Origin: Larix kaempferi
Lineage: Eukaryota > Streptophyta > Pinopsida > Pinales > Pinaceae
Direction: 5' to 3'
Assembly (NCBI GenBank): GCA_027924585.1
Contig: BSBM01000779.1
Location: 13,543,001-13,607,000 of the forward strand
DNA: 64,000 nucleotides
Shown here: positions 1 to 11,344 of the stretch, one piece after another
Position numbering within the stretch: the stretch's first letter is position 1
Layout: each line of letters opens with the position of its first letter
Program-made: the position numbers and the translations under genes
The notes under the pieces: generated by a model
Databases searched by the model: none
Seen by the model: only the letters and a program-made list of their open reading frames with translations
Told to the model about the DNA's origin: nothing

Positions 1-590
1 ATACCATTCACTCAACATCTTCTATCTTACCACCCAATGCTAATGATAATGTTGTCATTAATACAAGAAAAAATTGAGGAACTTATTGCCTCTAATTTAG
101 CTCCGAAGGATAGACTTGTTGATTCAAAATAAAAAATATGAAGTAATAGTTACCCATGACCCACCATAACTAATGATGGCCATTCAACATATATCCAAGA
201 CCACATTGTTTATGACTTATCTAATGTTTTAACTATAATGACATTATCAATTATAATAACCAGTTATTTACTTTAAAAAGGATTTGAAAAGTTATAAAAA
301 ATACAATTTCTAAAATAAATTTATCCAATTCGAAAGTTCATTAAAATAAAATTTCAAACATTTTATTAATCAAAAATATTTTAACCATTCAAATGAAATT
401 CAATGCATATAAATAAAATATATCAAAACGAATATATAAATATCATATAAAATTATAATATAAGTACTAATTTTTATATGTATAAAATTATAATACAAAT
501 AAAATTGGAATTTCAAAAACTTTTCATTTAAAAATGAATAGTTATATTATTTAAATTACATTTTATTAACATAAATAAAATATACCAAAT
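1..590. other. AT-rich intergenic DNA, no gene seen
   Basis: I see no convincing open reading frame, RNA gene or terminal repeat here. The stretch is dominated by A/T runs and short ATATAA-type words. It lies just outside the left arm of the foldback-like repeat. Confidence 0.5.
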
Positions 591-599
591 AAATAAAAT

Positions 600-1765
600 A
601 AATATTGATGTATAAATAACTTGGAGATGATGCATGTATAACTTTTAGATGATGCATGGATAACATACATTTTGTGGTAGACAACTTATTTAACTAGAAT
701 TGTTTAACTAGAAAAAGGTGAGAATAAATAACATATAATTTATTTGTGCCACTTAACTTGTAACCTATAGTATTCGCCAGCTACAAGTTAAGTGGCTATG
801 CTAGTATAATAATACCACATTAATATTATATAACAAAACCCATAACATCATCAATCACGTAATTAAATCAAATGGTAATGGAATCATACCTTCAACATGA
901 TCATTAAATAATGGTAAGTAAGATACATGATGTATATATCCGATGCACATTCTAATTTTTAAGCAAAATGGTATTTAAACATGGTATATAGGTTTGTATT
1001 TATATAAATAGAGAGTATTTTGTGTGAAATGTTATAGATATTTGATTATACATTCTATTCATAAAAGATTTGGTGTAAATTAGAATTATTAAAGATATAT
1101 AAGAGGAGATTAATAGAACAACATAAAGTAAGATAAAGTTTGTAGTAAATTAGGAGGGTGTCGAATTCATTTGTATATTCAAAAATACAATTTAAACACT
1201 TCCAAATTTGAATTTAACTAAAAAATATTTACCATATTCTAACAAAAAACAAAAGTCAAAAAAATTAAGTGAAAAAGAAAAAGAAAAAAATATTCAAAAT
1301 ATATAAAATAAATAGCATTTATATGATATTTATATATAACTTAATTATAGGTGTTAGAGAACAAGTAGCATATAACTTCTTCATGGTACTTAACTTTTGA
1401 CCTATAGGTGTTCACCAGTCACAAGTTAAGTGGTTGTGCTAGTTTTATAATTTGGGGTGGACTAGAGCCTATGTTTTTCCTAGATTGTATGAGGATGAGA
1501 CAAGTGTATTGTTCAGATTGATTTTAGGACAGTCATTAGAAATTCGAAATAAACAATTATAAAAAAAATATAAAAAATAATTGATAGCTATGATGGATAA
1601 CTAGTAATTGATGTATGGATGGATAACGTGAGAAATTCTTTAAGAGGTGGGAATTTGTTAACAAACAATTTGTGTAACTAGCATGAAGAAAAAGTAACTT
1701 ATTTGTGGCACTTAGCTTGTGACCTATCGGTGTTCACTAGCCACAAGGTAAGTGGCTGTTCTAGT
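600..1765 (+). repeat. Left arm of the foldback-like repeat (3 hairpin copies)
   Basis: Hairpin copies have stems at 750-762/782-794, 1387-1399/1420-1432 and 1709-1721/1742-1754. Each is followed by TGCTAGT or TTCTAGT. The 1442-1640 segment (TTTGGGGTGGACTAGAGCC onward) is the reverse complement of the blocks between right-arm hairpins, for example 3180-3312. In the first copy both halves of the stem changed together (G to A on one side, C to T on the other), so pairing is preserved. Confidence 0.6.
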
Positions 1766-3014
1766 TTATAATTTTTAGATTAGTTAATTTGATTTATCAA
1801 GTTGTTTATATGATCTACACATATAAAAATGAGGTCATCCCTTTTGTCTTATAGTGTAACTTCTAGTCTAATAAATCAACTTCAACAATATGCTATCCAA
1901 TGCATAATCTTTTGTCTAATAAATCGACTTCAATAATATGCTATCCAATGCATAATCTTTCTAGGTTGAATCAAAGTTCCTTCTACTATGACAATGACAC
2001 AAAAGATATAAGATTTGAGCATATAGATCTAGGTACATAAACTAAAGAGATATAGTGTGAAAATCAAATCAACAATCAACTCATCATGTAACAAATGAGA
2101 TATCATAGATCATTATACAAAAACTAGAAGCGGATAAGAAGAAAATGATGATGCATTTCATTAACTATAATAAATGGAGGTTAACACAATACATAGCAAG
2201 GAAATTCAAATTGCTCAATGGAGACTAGTCAGGCTTAACTAGAGCCAAATACCCTTAGTTATCCATGTACACTCACCCAGACTTAGCTTAACTGACCCAA
2301 GACTCTCCAATCACTAGTTTTGACTGAGTGATGTGCAAGCAACTATCTATATGTTTTTGAATGGGGTTTGGGCCACTAGAATCATCACATCAAGGTCTAG
2401 GTGGCTAGGTAGAGGGTTATTTGCTCTAACACAAGAATAGAAAAAAAGATGACAACAAAGACAAGACGCCACATTTCAAGGAGGATTATGAAGGTTTCAA
2501 AGATAATGTGGAGGATGAAAATAATTTATGAAGGGGAAGAGTAATGCAAAAATGGAAGAGGTGGGTGAAGATTTTGTGAACTTTATGAGGTCAATTGTTA
2601 GAGTCTTGAATGGGAGTTGGATGATATAGGAATTTTGTTGTTGTTGTGATGGAATAGTAAATTGAAGTCCTTTTCCAAGGCTTATGAGCAAACAACCTTA
2701 GGCTCTGTTTGGATGACTAACCATATAAGATATGCCAAAGAGTAGTTCAGAGGGCCCCTTGGTCAACATATTTTCTATTGATGGAATGCCAAGCATTGGT
2801 TGAAATGTCTTGTTATTTATTTTAGCTGGAGTTTGTTCTTTTTCTTCTCATATGTATGCATGCAAAGTGTTTGATGAATGACTACAAGACAAATTGACAA
2901 GTGTTGGCTCAAGTGCATGACTATAAATGGCTATAGGAACTTTTGATCTATAGATAGATTTCAAAGTATGGTAAAGTCTATTCTCCAGATTGTAAAAGGA
3001 TTATGAATAATTTT
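1766..3014. other. Spacer between the inverted arms, with a 48-bp tandem duplication
   Basis: No coding sequence is recognised. Positions 1866-1913 and 1914-1961 form a direct tandem duplication of 48 bp (unit starts GTCTAATAAATC and carries ATATGCTATCCAATGC) with a few substitutions. The rest is unremarkable AT-rich sequence. A 64-codon minus-strand reading frame at 2497-2691 has no family signature and I do not call it a gene. Confidence 0.45.
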
Positions 3015-4300
3015 AATTGACTAGCATAACCACTTAACTTGTGGCTGGTGAACACTGATAGGTCACAAGTTAAGTGCCACTAACAAGTTAACAAGTTAAC
3101 GAACTGTCGGTTATCCATGCATCACCTATGAGTTATTCATGCATCACTTACCAGTTATCCATGCATAGCTACTAGTTTTTTTTATATTCTTTTTTTATAA
3201 TTGTTTATTTTGAATTTGGAACGACTTCCATAAAATCAATCTAGATAGTACACTTGCCTCATCCTCGTGCAATCTAGGAAAGGCATAGGCTCTAGTCCGC
3301 TCGAAATTCTAAACTAGCACAACCACTTAACTTGTGGCCAGTGAACACTGATAAGTCACCAGTTAAGTGTTGTACGAACTATCATTATCCATGCATCTGC
3401 TACCAGTTATTCATGCATCGACTACCAGTTATCCAATGCATAGCTACCCGTTATTTTTGATATTCTTTTTTATAATTTTTTATTTTGAATTTGGAATGAC
3501 TGCCATAAAACCAATTTGAACAGTACACTTGTCTCGTCCTTGTGCAATCTAGGAAAAGCATAGATGCTAGTCCACCCCAAATTCTAATATCCTAGCACAA
3601 CCACTTAACTTGTGGTTGGTGAACACCGATAGGTCACAAGTTGAGTGCCATGAACAAGTTACCTGTTACTTGTTCTCCATGCTTAGTTGTAATCACCTGT
3701 TTTCTATGCTTCAACGACATGTTACCTTCTTTAGTTAAATGGGTTGTTTGCCACTACTTGTTATCCATGCATGAGCTCCCAGTTATCCATGCATCGACCA
3801 CACCAATTACTTTATATATATATATATTATAATTGCTTATTTCAAATTTTGAATGACGACCATAAAATCAATTTGGACAGTCCTCCTTCAATCTAGGAAA
3901 AACATAGATGGTAGGCCACCCCAAATTCTAAGATATAAACACCTATCGGTATAAATATCCTAGCATGACCACTTCAATTGTGGCCGGTGAACACCGTTAG
4001 GCCATAAGTTAAGTGTCATAAATAAGTAATAAGTTATATGTTACTTTTTGTCTGTCACTAAGCCCATTATCCATGCATCAACTAAGAGTTATCCATGCAT
4101 TAACTACCAGTAATCCGTGTATCAACTACTAGTTTTTTTTATATTTTTTTATAATTGTTTATTTTGAATTTTGAACGACTGCCATAGAATCAATCTGGAG
4201 AGTACACTTTTCTCATCCTTGTACAATCATAGAAAAGCATAGGCCATAGTCCACCCCAAAATCTAAAATAAAAATGCCTATCGACATAATAAACACATAT
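3015..4300 (-). repeat. Right arm of the foldback-like repeat (4 hairpin copies)
   Basis: Hairpin copies have stems at 3031-3043/3064-3076 (perfect 13-bp stem), 3324-3336/3357-3369, 3602-3614/3635-3647 and 3970-3982/4003-4015. They are spaced about 293, 278 and 368 bp apart. Between them recur TTATCCATGCATC words, a T-rich ATAATTGTTTATTTTGAATT block and a CTTGTGCAATCTAGGAAAAG block. The arm is the inverted counterpart of the one at 600-1765. Confidence 0.6.
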
Positions 4301-4310
4301 CCATGTAATT

Positions 4311-5046
4311 ATGTAATTGATGTTAAGTAAAAAATACTAATCAACTTGAACAACTAGATGACTTACTATTTTTCTTTACTACTAACATACTTAATCAAAT
4401 TCATTGGTAATTGAATAAACCACATAAGTGATTAACTGAAATGAATATAATAATTACACTAATAGGTGTTTAGATATTATCTGAGATTTTGGACTTCCTT
4501 GAGTGGATCAACAAGATTAACCTGAATGTAACAAGTGTATAGTGGGGATTCATTTCATGATCGTCGTATCTTGTTATGCTCAAATGCATCTTGATTAAGA
4601 TTTAAATAAGATTCATTTAAGGGATCGTTAAGAAAAGATGTATGTTTATTAAATAGTATTTGTTTTATGTTTATATTAATTAGTTTAATGTTTAGTCTTT
4701 GTTTAACAACCAACCATTTCCACAAAACTAAGTGGATAACTACACTTATCGATGTTCACCAACCACTTTACTTGTAGCTGTGCAAGTAATAAATAATTGA
4801 CATACACAAAATATAGGAAAAAGAAAGATAACACTCCTCTAATATCCTTGTTATTCTCCATGGAGATTCAGCCCCCTAGCCATGTTTGGAATCAATGTCT
4901 CTTTTCTACCATGCAATGAAGATAGAAGTCTTTAGTGTGACTTTTCATCGAATCCAAGGGAATCGCGGGGCTTGGCTACATCTTGTCAAAAGATACTTTG
5001 ACATCATGGAATTGTTGATACTTCCATTGAGATCATGTGTCGAGTA
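4311..5046. other. Intergenic DNA upstream of the YSL gene
   Basis: No gene is seen. A degenerate piece of the hairpin repeat (loop words TCGATGTTCACCAACCAC and CTTGTAGCTG) lies at about 4726-4790, so the repeat family extends beyond the two arms toward the YSL promoter. Confidence 0.4.
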
Positions 5047-5114
5047 ATGAACGGATCCACCTCACATGTGGTAGCCAGGTTGGCTTTTGAAATCAAGGTT
5101 TTGTTATATAAAAA
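5047..5114 (+). promoter_or_regulatory. Upstream copy of a duplicated TATA-containing module
   Basis: The word GGATCCACCTCA (5053-5064) is followed about 40 bp later by TATATAAAAA (5105-5114). The arrangement is repeated nearer the YSL start (GAATCCACCTCA at 5242-5253, TATAAAAG at 5310-5317). This upstream module may be a second core promoter or a relic of a promoter duplication. No transcript evidence is available from sequence alone. Confidence 0.35.
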
Positions 5115-5148
5115 CCAGGAATTCCCTCCCCCAAAATAGTTAATTTGA

Positions 5149-5154
5149 CACGTG
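5149..5154 (+). promoter_or_regulatory. G-box (CACGTG) upstream of YSL
   Basis: A perfect palindromic CACGTG lies about 160 bp upstream of the proximal TATA box. G-box/E-box elements are bound by plant bHLH and bZIP factors, including the bHLH proteins of the iron-deficiency response. A role for this site in metal-responsive control of the YSL gene is inference. Confidence 0.3.
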
Positions 5155-5234
5155 AATGGAGGGCCATAAATATAACTAAGACTTTATTGGATTGTTCACA
5201 CTTGAAGTGAGACTGTAAGTGGGATACGTTGAAG

Positions 5235-5317
5235 AATGAATGAATCCACCTCATCTGCGGTTGGCTAAAACTAAGCCGGGTCTCCGACCACAAGGCCTAG
5301 GAATTTTACTATAAAAG
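5235..5317 (+). promoter_or_regulatory. Proximal YSL promoter module with TATA box
   Basis: TATAAAAG at 5310-5317 lies 113 bp upstream of the ATG at 5430. That predicts transcription starting near 5340-5350 and a 5' leader of about 80-90 nt. The module repeats the GAATCCACCTCA word found in the upstream copy. Confidence 0.5.
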
Positions 5318-5429
5318 CCAACGCAAGCTTTTATTCTGTAAAAGCAAGAACGGCTCGGTTGCTTGCACGTTTGAAGGCTTTCTTGGATCTCGCTGATCGA
5401 ATTGCTATTCTGAATTCTGTGGTGCCCAA

Positions 5430-8232
5430 ATGGATCACGAGTACGACAGTTCTGAAAGAAGATCCTCCTCCCTGGAGGTAGAGGATGGTCATGGTCATGG
5501 TCGAGAAGGGCTTGTGAAACGACCTTATCATGCCAAGAACGGAGAAGAATTAAGCTCTGGTGATGCTAATTGGGAAGAGAAGGATGGAATCTCGAATAAG
5601 ATTGAAGAGAAAGAGCTGAGCGTAGAGCAGCTCTTTGACCAGAAGAAGGTGCCTCCCTGGTCGGAACAGATCACATTCAGAGGAATGTTTGTGAGCATGC
5701 TGTTGGGTATTATGTTTTGTATAATTGTCATGAAATTGAACCTTACCACCGGAATCATTCCTTCTCTCAATGTTTCTGCCGGATTGTTGGGATTCTTTTT
5801 CATCAAAACATGGACCAAATTCCTTGAAAAGTTTGGGTTATTGAAGGTTCCGTTCACCAGACAAGAGAATACCGTGATTCAAACCTGTGTGGTGGCTTGT
5901 TATGGAATTGCATTCAGCGGTATGTATGAATCAGTCTTCTTCTTTTTTTGAGAAATTATTATGCGATTTGGGTTTTCTGAATTGGGGATAATGGCAGGGG
6001 GATTTGGCTCGTACATATTGGGTATGAGCAGAAAGATCTATGAACAGGCAGGCACAGATATTGCTGGGAATACTACAGACAATATCAAAGATCCAAGCCT
6101 TACTTGGATTATTGGTTTTCTTTTCACCGTGAGTTTTCTAGGGCTCTTAGCTGTGGTGCCTCTTCGGAAGGTAAGGAAATTTTGAATCGTGGGTATGCGA
6201 GTAGTTTTGATTTAGGCGATTTAGGAATTTGAATTTTTATTCGCTTCTTTTCAGAGAATGTGATTTTTTCTTGGCTTTCTTTTCATCAGAGAATGTGATT
6301 TTTTCTTGGCTTTCTTTTCATCAGAGAATGTGATTTTTTCGTGGCTTTCTTTTCAGATAATGGTGATAGATTATAAGCTCACTTATCCAAGCGGTACAGC
6401 AACCGCTGTTCTTATAAATGGATTCCACACTCCTCAGGGAGGCAAGCTAGCCAGGTAATGCTAATGTAGGCAGAATATATAATTGTTGAAATTTTACAAG
6501 AGTCTGAAATTGATCAAATGGATATAATCAGTCTAGTTTAACACAACCTTTAGTTATCAATGAGTTTTTAATTTTACAGTGCATTGCCCTTCAATATTGC
6601 AGGAAACAAGTCAGAGCTCTTGGAAAATACTTTACATTCAGTTTTCTCTGGGGTTTCTTCCAGTGGTTTTTCACATCTGGCGATGATTGTGGCTTTGTGC
6701 AGTTTCCTACTTTTGGATTAAAAGCTCGGGATCAAAAGTATGCTTATTTTATTTTATTATATCTACAGATTTATTTTCTTATGTTGGCCGATTGCTGTTT
6801 TTTGTTTTTGTTTTTTGTTCATAAGAGAATGAGAATAGAGCATCACAGATGTTTTATCGTCAATTCTCGAATGTAGCATCACATATATTTTATCTTCAAT
6901 CTCAAAGGTTTTGCGGTTTATATTTTTTCTGGCAGATTTTTCTTCGACTTCAGCATGACATATGTAGGAGCTGGGATGATCTGTCCTCACTTGGTGAACT
7001 TGTCCATATTATTCGGAGCAGTCATCTCTTGGGGTCTCATGTGGCCTCTCATACATAACCACAAAGGAGACTGGTACACTGCCAAAGACACCAGTATGCA
7101 TGGCCTCCAAGGTTACAAGGTCTTTGTGTCTATTGCCCTCATATTAGGCGATGGATTATACAATTTTGTCAAAATCTTGTACATCACTGTGACCACTATG
7201 TATAATCAATGGAAGAACAATAGGATTCAAAGAGAACTTCCAGTGGTAACCAGTGATGGAAATGAGCAATCAGTGGATGCATCAATTCCCTATGATGAGC
7301 AACGGCGAAACGAGATGTTTATGAAGGATAGTATACCACTTTGGGTGGCCGGAGCTGGATATGTGGCCCTTGCTGCTATATCCATAGGGGTTATCCCAAA
7401 GATTTTTCATCCTGTGAAATGGTACTTTGTTTTGGTGGCCTATATAGTAGCACCCGTGTTGGGGTTCTGCAACGCCTATGGAACTGGGCTCACAGATTGG
7501 AGCTTGGCCTCAACTTATGGGAAATTAGCCCTCTTTATATTCGGAGCATGGGCAGGAAAGCACGATGGCGGTGTTCTGGCAGGGTTAGCTGCCTGTGGAG
7601 TAATGATGTCAATAGTGTCAACTGCTGCAGATCTGATGCAGGATTTCAAGACTGGATATCTGACCATGTCATCCCCAAGATCTATGTTTGTCAGTCAGGT
7701 GATTGGGACCGCCATGGGATGCATAATAGCACCCTGTACCTTCTGGCTATTCTACAAGGCTTTCAATTTGGGAGATCCAAATGGAGAATATCCGACCCCC
7801 TATGCACTGATTTACAGAAACATGGCCATCCTAGGAGTAGAAGGATTTGGTGCCCTTCCCAAGCATTGCCTGACTCTCTGTTATTGTTTCTTCGCAGCAG
7901 CCATAGTCATCAATTTGATAAGAGACCATGTACCCAAAAAAGTGTCTCAGTATATTCCCCTGCCGATGGCCATGGCTATACCTTTCTACCTTGGAGGTTA
8001 CTTTGCCATCGATATGTGCGTGGGAACGACCATTGTATTCATTTGGCAGAAGATCAACCGCAAAAATGCTGATGTAATGGTTCCTGCTGTGGCATCTGGT
8101 CTCATATGTGGAGATGGCATTTGGACTCTTCCTTCCTCAATTCTTGCTCTGGCGAAAGTAAATCCTCCCATCTGCATGAAATTCCTGTCGAGAAGCGTGA
8201 ACACAAAAGTGGATGCCTTTCTGGGTTCTTAG
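5430..8232 (+). CDS. YSL: Yellow Stripe-Like (YSL) metal-nicotianamine transporter, 5 exons
   Basis: Proposed exons are 5430-5919, 5998-6170, 6357-6454, 6603-6737 and 6936-8232. All introns are GT-AG and the exons total 2193 nt, giving 730 residues. The product belongs to the oligopeptide transporter (OPT) superfamily, YSL branch, whose members carry Fe, Cu, Zn or Ni bound to nicotianamine or phytosiderophores across plasma or internal membranes. The first 90 or so residues are hydrophilic and acidic, ending with [16 protein letters not shown]. Family-typical blocks follow: [49 protein letters not shown], the [10 protein letters not shown] region, [39 protein letters not shown]-like helices and a C-terminal PPICMKFL. 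Many hydrophobic segments are visible, in line with the 12-14 helices usual for the family, and length matches. The ATG at 5430 has good context (AAATGG). No internal stop or missing block is seen. Which YSL orthologue it is cannot be told from sequence alone. Confidence 0.93.
6251..6356 (+). repeat. 35-bp triplication in YSL intron 2 that repeats the 3' splice-site context
   Basis: Units starting TCAGAGAATGTGATTTTTTC occur at 6251, 6286 and 6321. Each ends in a pyrimidine-rich tract and CAG, so the intron has acceptor-like sites near 6253, 6288, 6323 and the used site at 6355-6356. Only the last joins exon 2 to the conserved [13 protein letters not shown] block in frame without adding sequence. 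Confidence 0.7.
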
Positions 8233-10480
8233 CAAGGCACCCACTGGTTGGATCAGCCCCAAGGCTGATCCAAAGAGATCAAAATCACAGAGAGCTATCA
8301 TGTTATATGCACAGGTGGAATGAAATTGTACATAATATCTGCAACAGTATTGAATTTCTTTCGTGAGATGGAAATGTAATGTAGGCTGCACACTTGTACG
8401 GTGAATAGTTTCACTGTGTATGATTGAGAAGATTAAATGGCATCATTATCCTGAACTGCTGGGTTTTTAATATTAAAATATAAAAGGAAAGCATAATGCA
8501 TTTATAATATCCCGTCTCTGCATTTTGACATCTGCAAGTTAAAGATATTTTGACATCCTGTATGATATATTTGCTTCCACAGCTTGTAGTTTAGAAAAAG
8601 ACTCACTGTCGATCTATTTGTCAATACATCACAAATACTTTTCGAGATTCACTAGATATTAATGTCCAAAATAAATACAGTTGGATCAATAAGTAAGTTA
8701 ACTTAATAGAGATATTAATTTCCAGAATACAATAAGTAAGTTTACGTAATAGAGATATTAATTTCCAGAAACTTCACTAGATATTAATGTCGAAAATAAA
8801 TACAACATATTAATGTCCAAAATAAATACAGTTGGATCAATAAGTAAGTTAACTTAATAGAGATATTAATTTCCAGAATACCGTAGGATCATTTAACAGT
8901 GTAAAGATAAAATTGAATTTAATTTAATTCAGATATAAACGTTAATAAATATACTTGATTCATTTAATATTATAAATAAAAAACAGAATAAGAATAAGTA
9001 AAAAATACGATGTAGAGGTTAAATCACTGAAACACCACAGTTCAACTAAATGGAAAGCAATGAAGTTCAATTAAATTGTTAAATAATGAAAAAGTTTTAA
9101 AAGGAGTTTTTTTTAATGAGAAATATTTGTAACATTTAAGAATATTAAAATTATAAAGAAAACAGAAACAGAGAAAAATGAGTGATTGACAGAATGCAGT
9201 GAGGTTGACCACATTTCATAGTATACCTTGTAAGTTTAAAAAATTAATGATATTTTAGAGTCAAAATAATGAAAAAGACATCAATACAATTAAATAAGTT
9301 TATTAATGAGTCTATTCCGGAGCTTATCTTGTTTTTTTGAACTCTAAGTCTTTAGGTTGAAGGAAGAGCTGTATTTAGTTTTGTATTTTGTGTCTGGAGA
9401 AGACTCGGGGATATGCTTCTTTTTTGGTTTTGTTTTATAGTTATAGTTTCTGTTGTATGTGGGATTCAAGAAAGCTGTGTGAACTATAGGGTTGATGGGA
9501 ACTTTTTTTAGGATATTATAATGTAACTTTGATTCTTGAAATATATTACATATATTTTTAGGTTGAAAAAATTAAGTATATTATATGAGTATATTTTGTG
9601 AGTTTAAAAAGTTAATAATATTTTAGTATTAAAAAATGAAAAAATATTAATAAATTAATTAGTATATAATGTAAGTTTAAAAATTAATGATATTTTAGAA
9701 TTATAACATATTTTTTTAAAAGACCATTAAATTAAAAAAATAATAATAAGAAAGTTCAAAAAAATATTTTTAAACTTAATAAAAAGTATTTTTAATATTA
9801 AAAACATTCAAAATAATAAATAAATAAAAACAAAGAAAATGAGCAATGAACATAAAACCATACTTCATTTAAAATTAAAAGGGGACAATTTCTATAATAT
9901 ATTAATTAATCATAATTTATTATGAAATAATAATAATATTTTTAAAATTATATCTATATATATAAATAATATGTGTATTATACATTATAATTTTACATAT
10001 AAAAAATATTATTTATAAAATATTATAATTTCTAATTATATATTCATTTTAAATATATACTATAAATTACAAATTTTCATACAAAAGTTTTTTGAAAAAA
10101 TATTAAAAAAATCAAGTTCAAAACAAAAATAAACACAACTACCTCCCATATTATTAGAAAAGTCAAATACAATTTTTTATATAAAAGCTTTTTAAAAAAT
10201 ATTAAAAAAATCAAATTCAAAACAAAAATAAACACAACTACCTCCCATACCATTAGAAAAGTCAAATTCAAAAGAAAGATAAACACAAGTAACTAATTCC
10301 AAGTAGTAAAATTTGAATACACATGCAAAAACAAAATCTAAGTTCAAAACAAAGAAAAAACACCACTACTTCCAAACATGTGAGCCTAATCATCTAAGTA
10401 AACACAATATACAATAATCTAATTGGCTTTTCAAGCACTACATAAAATGTTTGGTAGTGTGAACAAATGAATCATTATAC
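8233..10480. other. Intergenic region downstream of YSL, with small tandem duplications
   Basis: No gene is recognised. Two local duplications stand out. A block of about 75 bp (ATTAATGTCCAAAATAAATAC onward) occurs at about 8656-8730 and again at 8807-8881. A 99-bp unit is repeated at about 10081-10275 (words TATTAAAAAAATCAA and AACACAACTACCTCCCAT). The YSL 3' UTR and poly(A) site should lie in the first few hundred bases, but no perfect AATAAA is present within about 200 bp of the stop. Confidence 0.4.
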
Positions 10481-10659
10481 AATCAATTTTTCATCTAGAT
10501 TCTTATTCTTGGCTTTTGTTACACTTCATATATGAGGTTTTACATTGTGATTTTCATTACATTGATAGGACTTGTAACTATAGCTTTGGAACATTTGGAT
10601 GGATTTGGAGATACACATTTTTATGTATCCTCTTTTCTTTTTGACATTGGATTACTTGA

Positions 10660-11097
10660 TGATGCTCACTTCTCAATGGTGGATGGTTATCTTGTGCTTT
10701 GGTGCTACTTTCATGCCTTTGCTTAATGGACTACTCTCTTGACATATGGATACTTCATAATGGCAATGTATGTTGGTGTTGTGATATTGGTTTTTCACTA
10801 AGAAGGGGGTGTTCTACATGTTTCCCTTTTGTTATGTGTGGTCGAGACATACTTGATGTATCAATGGTCGAGACATACTTGTGGCTGAGATATTGGTTCT
10901 CAATGGTGGATGGTGCTCACTTCTCAATGGTGGATGGTTATCTTGTGGTTTGGTGCTACTTTCATGCCTTTGCTTGATGGACCACTCTCTTGACATATGG
11001 ATACTTCCTAATGACTATGTATGTTGGTGTTGTGATATTGGTTTGTCACTAAGAAGGGGGTGTTCTAAATGGTTCCCTTTTGTTATGCGTGGTCGAG

Positions 11098-11100
<3 letters not shown>
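10660..11100 (+). repeat. Tandem duplication, 251-bp period
   Basis: The segment with TGCTCACTTCTCAATGGTGG through CTAAGAAGGGGGTGTTCTA occurs from about 10662 and again from about 10913. The word GGATGGTTAT falls at 10681 and 10932. Copies differ at scattered positions. Short reading frames through both copies have the same translated look but no family signature; they look like non-coding repeat. Confidence 0.7.

Positions 11101-11149
<49 letters not shown>
11097..11149. repeat. Compound (AC)n(AT)n microsatellite
   Basis: Alternating AC from about 11097 to 11123 runs into alternating AT to 11149. It sits exactly at the 3' tail end of the truncated LINE on the minus strand, where a poly(A) tail would be expected, and probably grew from that tail. 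Confidence 0.85.
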
Positions 11150-11344
11150 TAACAGAAGCCGTAGAAGCATATTTATAAAAAATTTGTGCACAACCATTCA
11201 ATACAAAATGTGGGCTTCATTCTAAGCTCTGAGAATTGCTGAAATTGTGCAGACAAAACTTGCTCTACTTTGTACTTATGGGTTCCCTTTTTAGACTTCC
11301 TAGAAAATTCAAAATCATGGGATGAATACACCCTTACATACTGG

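Larger units (their letters stand above)
600..4310. mobile_element. Foldback-like element with long composite inverted arms
   Basis: Two arms in opposite orientation flank a spacer of about 1.25 kb. Each arm is built from units containing a short hairpin (CACTTAACTTGTG, 20-nt loop, CACAAGTTAAGTG), a TGGGGTGG...CTAGAGCCTATG block, an AATAAACAATTATAAAAA block and copies of GATGCATGGATAAC. The left arm reads the blocks in one direction and the right arm reads their reverse complement. Long terminal inverted repeats made of internal tandem repeats are the hallmark of foldback (FB/TIR-array) transposons. I see no transposase in the spacer, so any mobility would need help from elsewhere. Exact termini and a target-site duplication could not be fixed by eye; a locally duplicated and inverted non-mobile repeat is the alternative. 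Confidence 0.5.

Noticed and set aside
2700-2790. GGCTCTGTTTGGATGACTAA resembling ends of some plant DNA transposons
   Set aside because: No partner inverted end or target-site duplication found nearby.
7341-8072. Long plus-strand frame of 243 codons
   Set aside because: It lies in another frame of YSL exon 5, which encodes strongly conserved transporter helices; the composition is not protein-like.
10881-11225. 114-codon frame with a His-Thr and Ile-Tyr tail
   Set aside because: It runs from a tandem non-coding repeat into the AC/AT microsatellite; the tail is a microsatellite translation.
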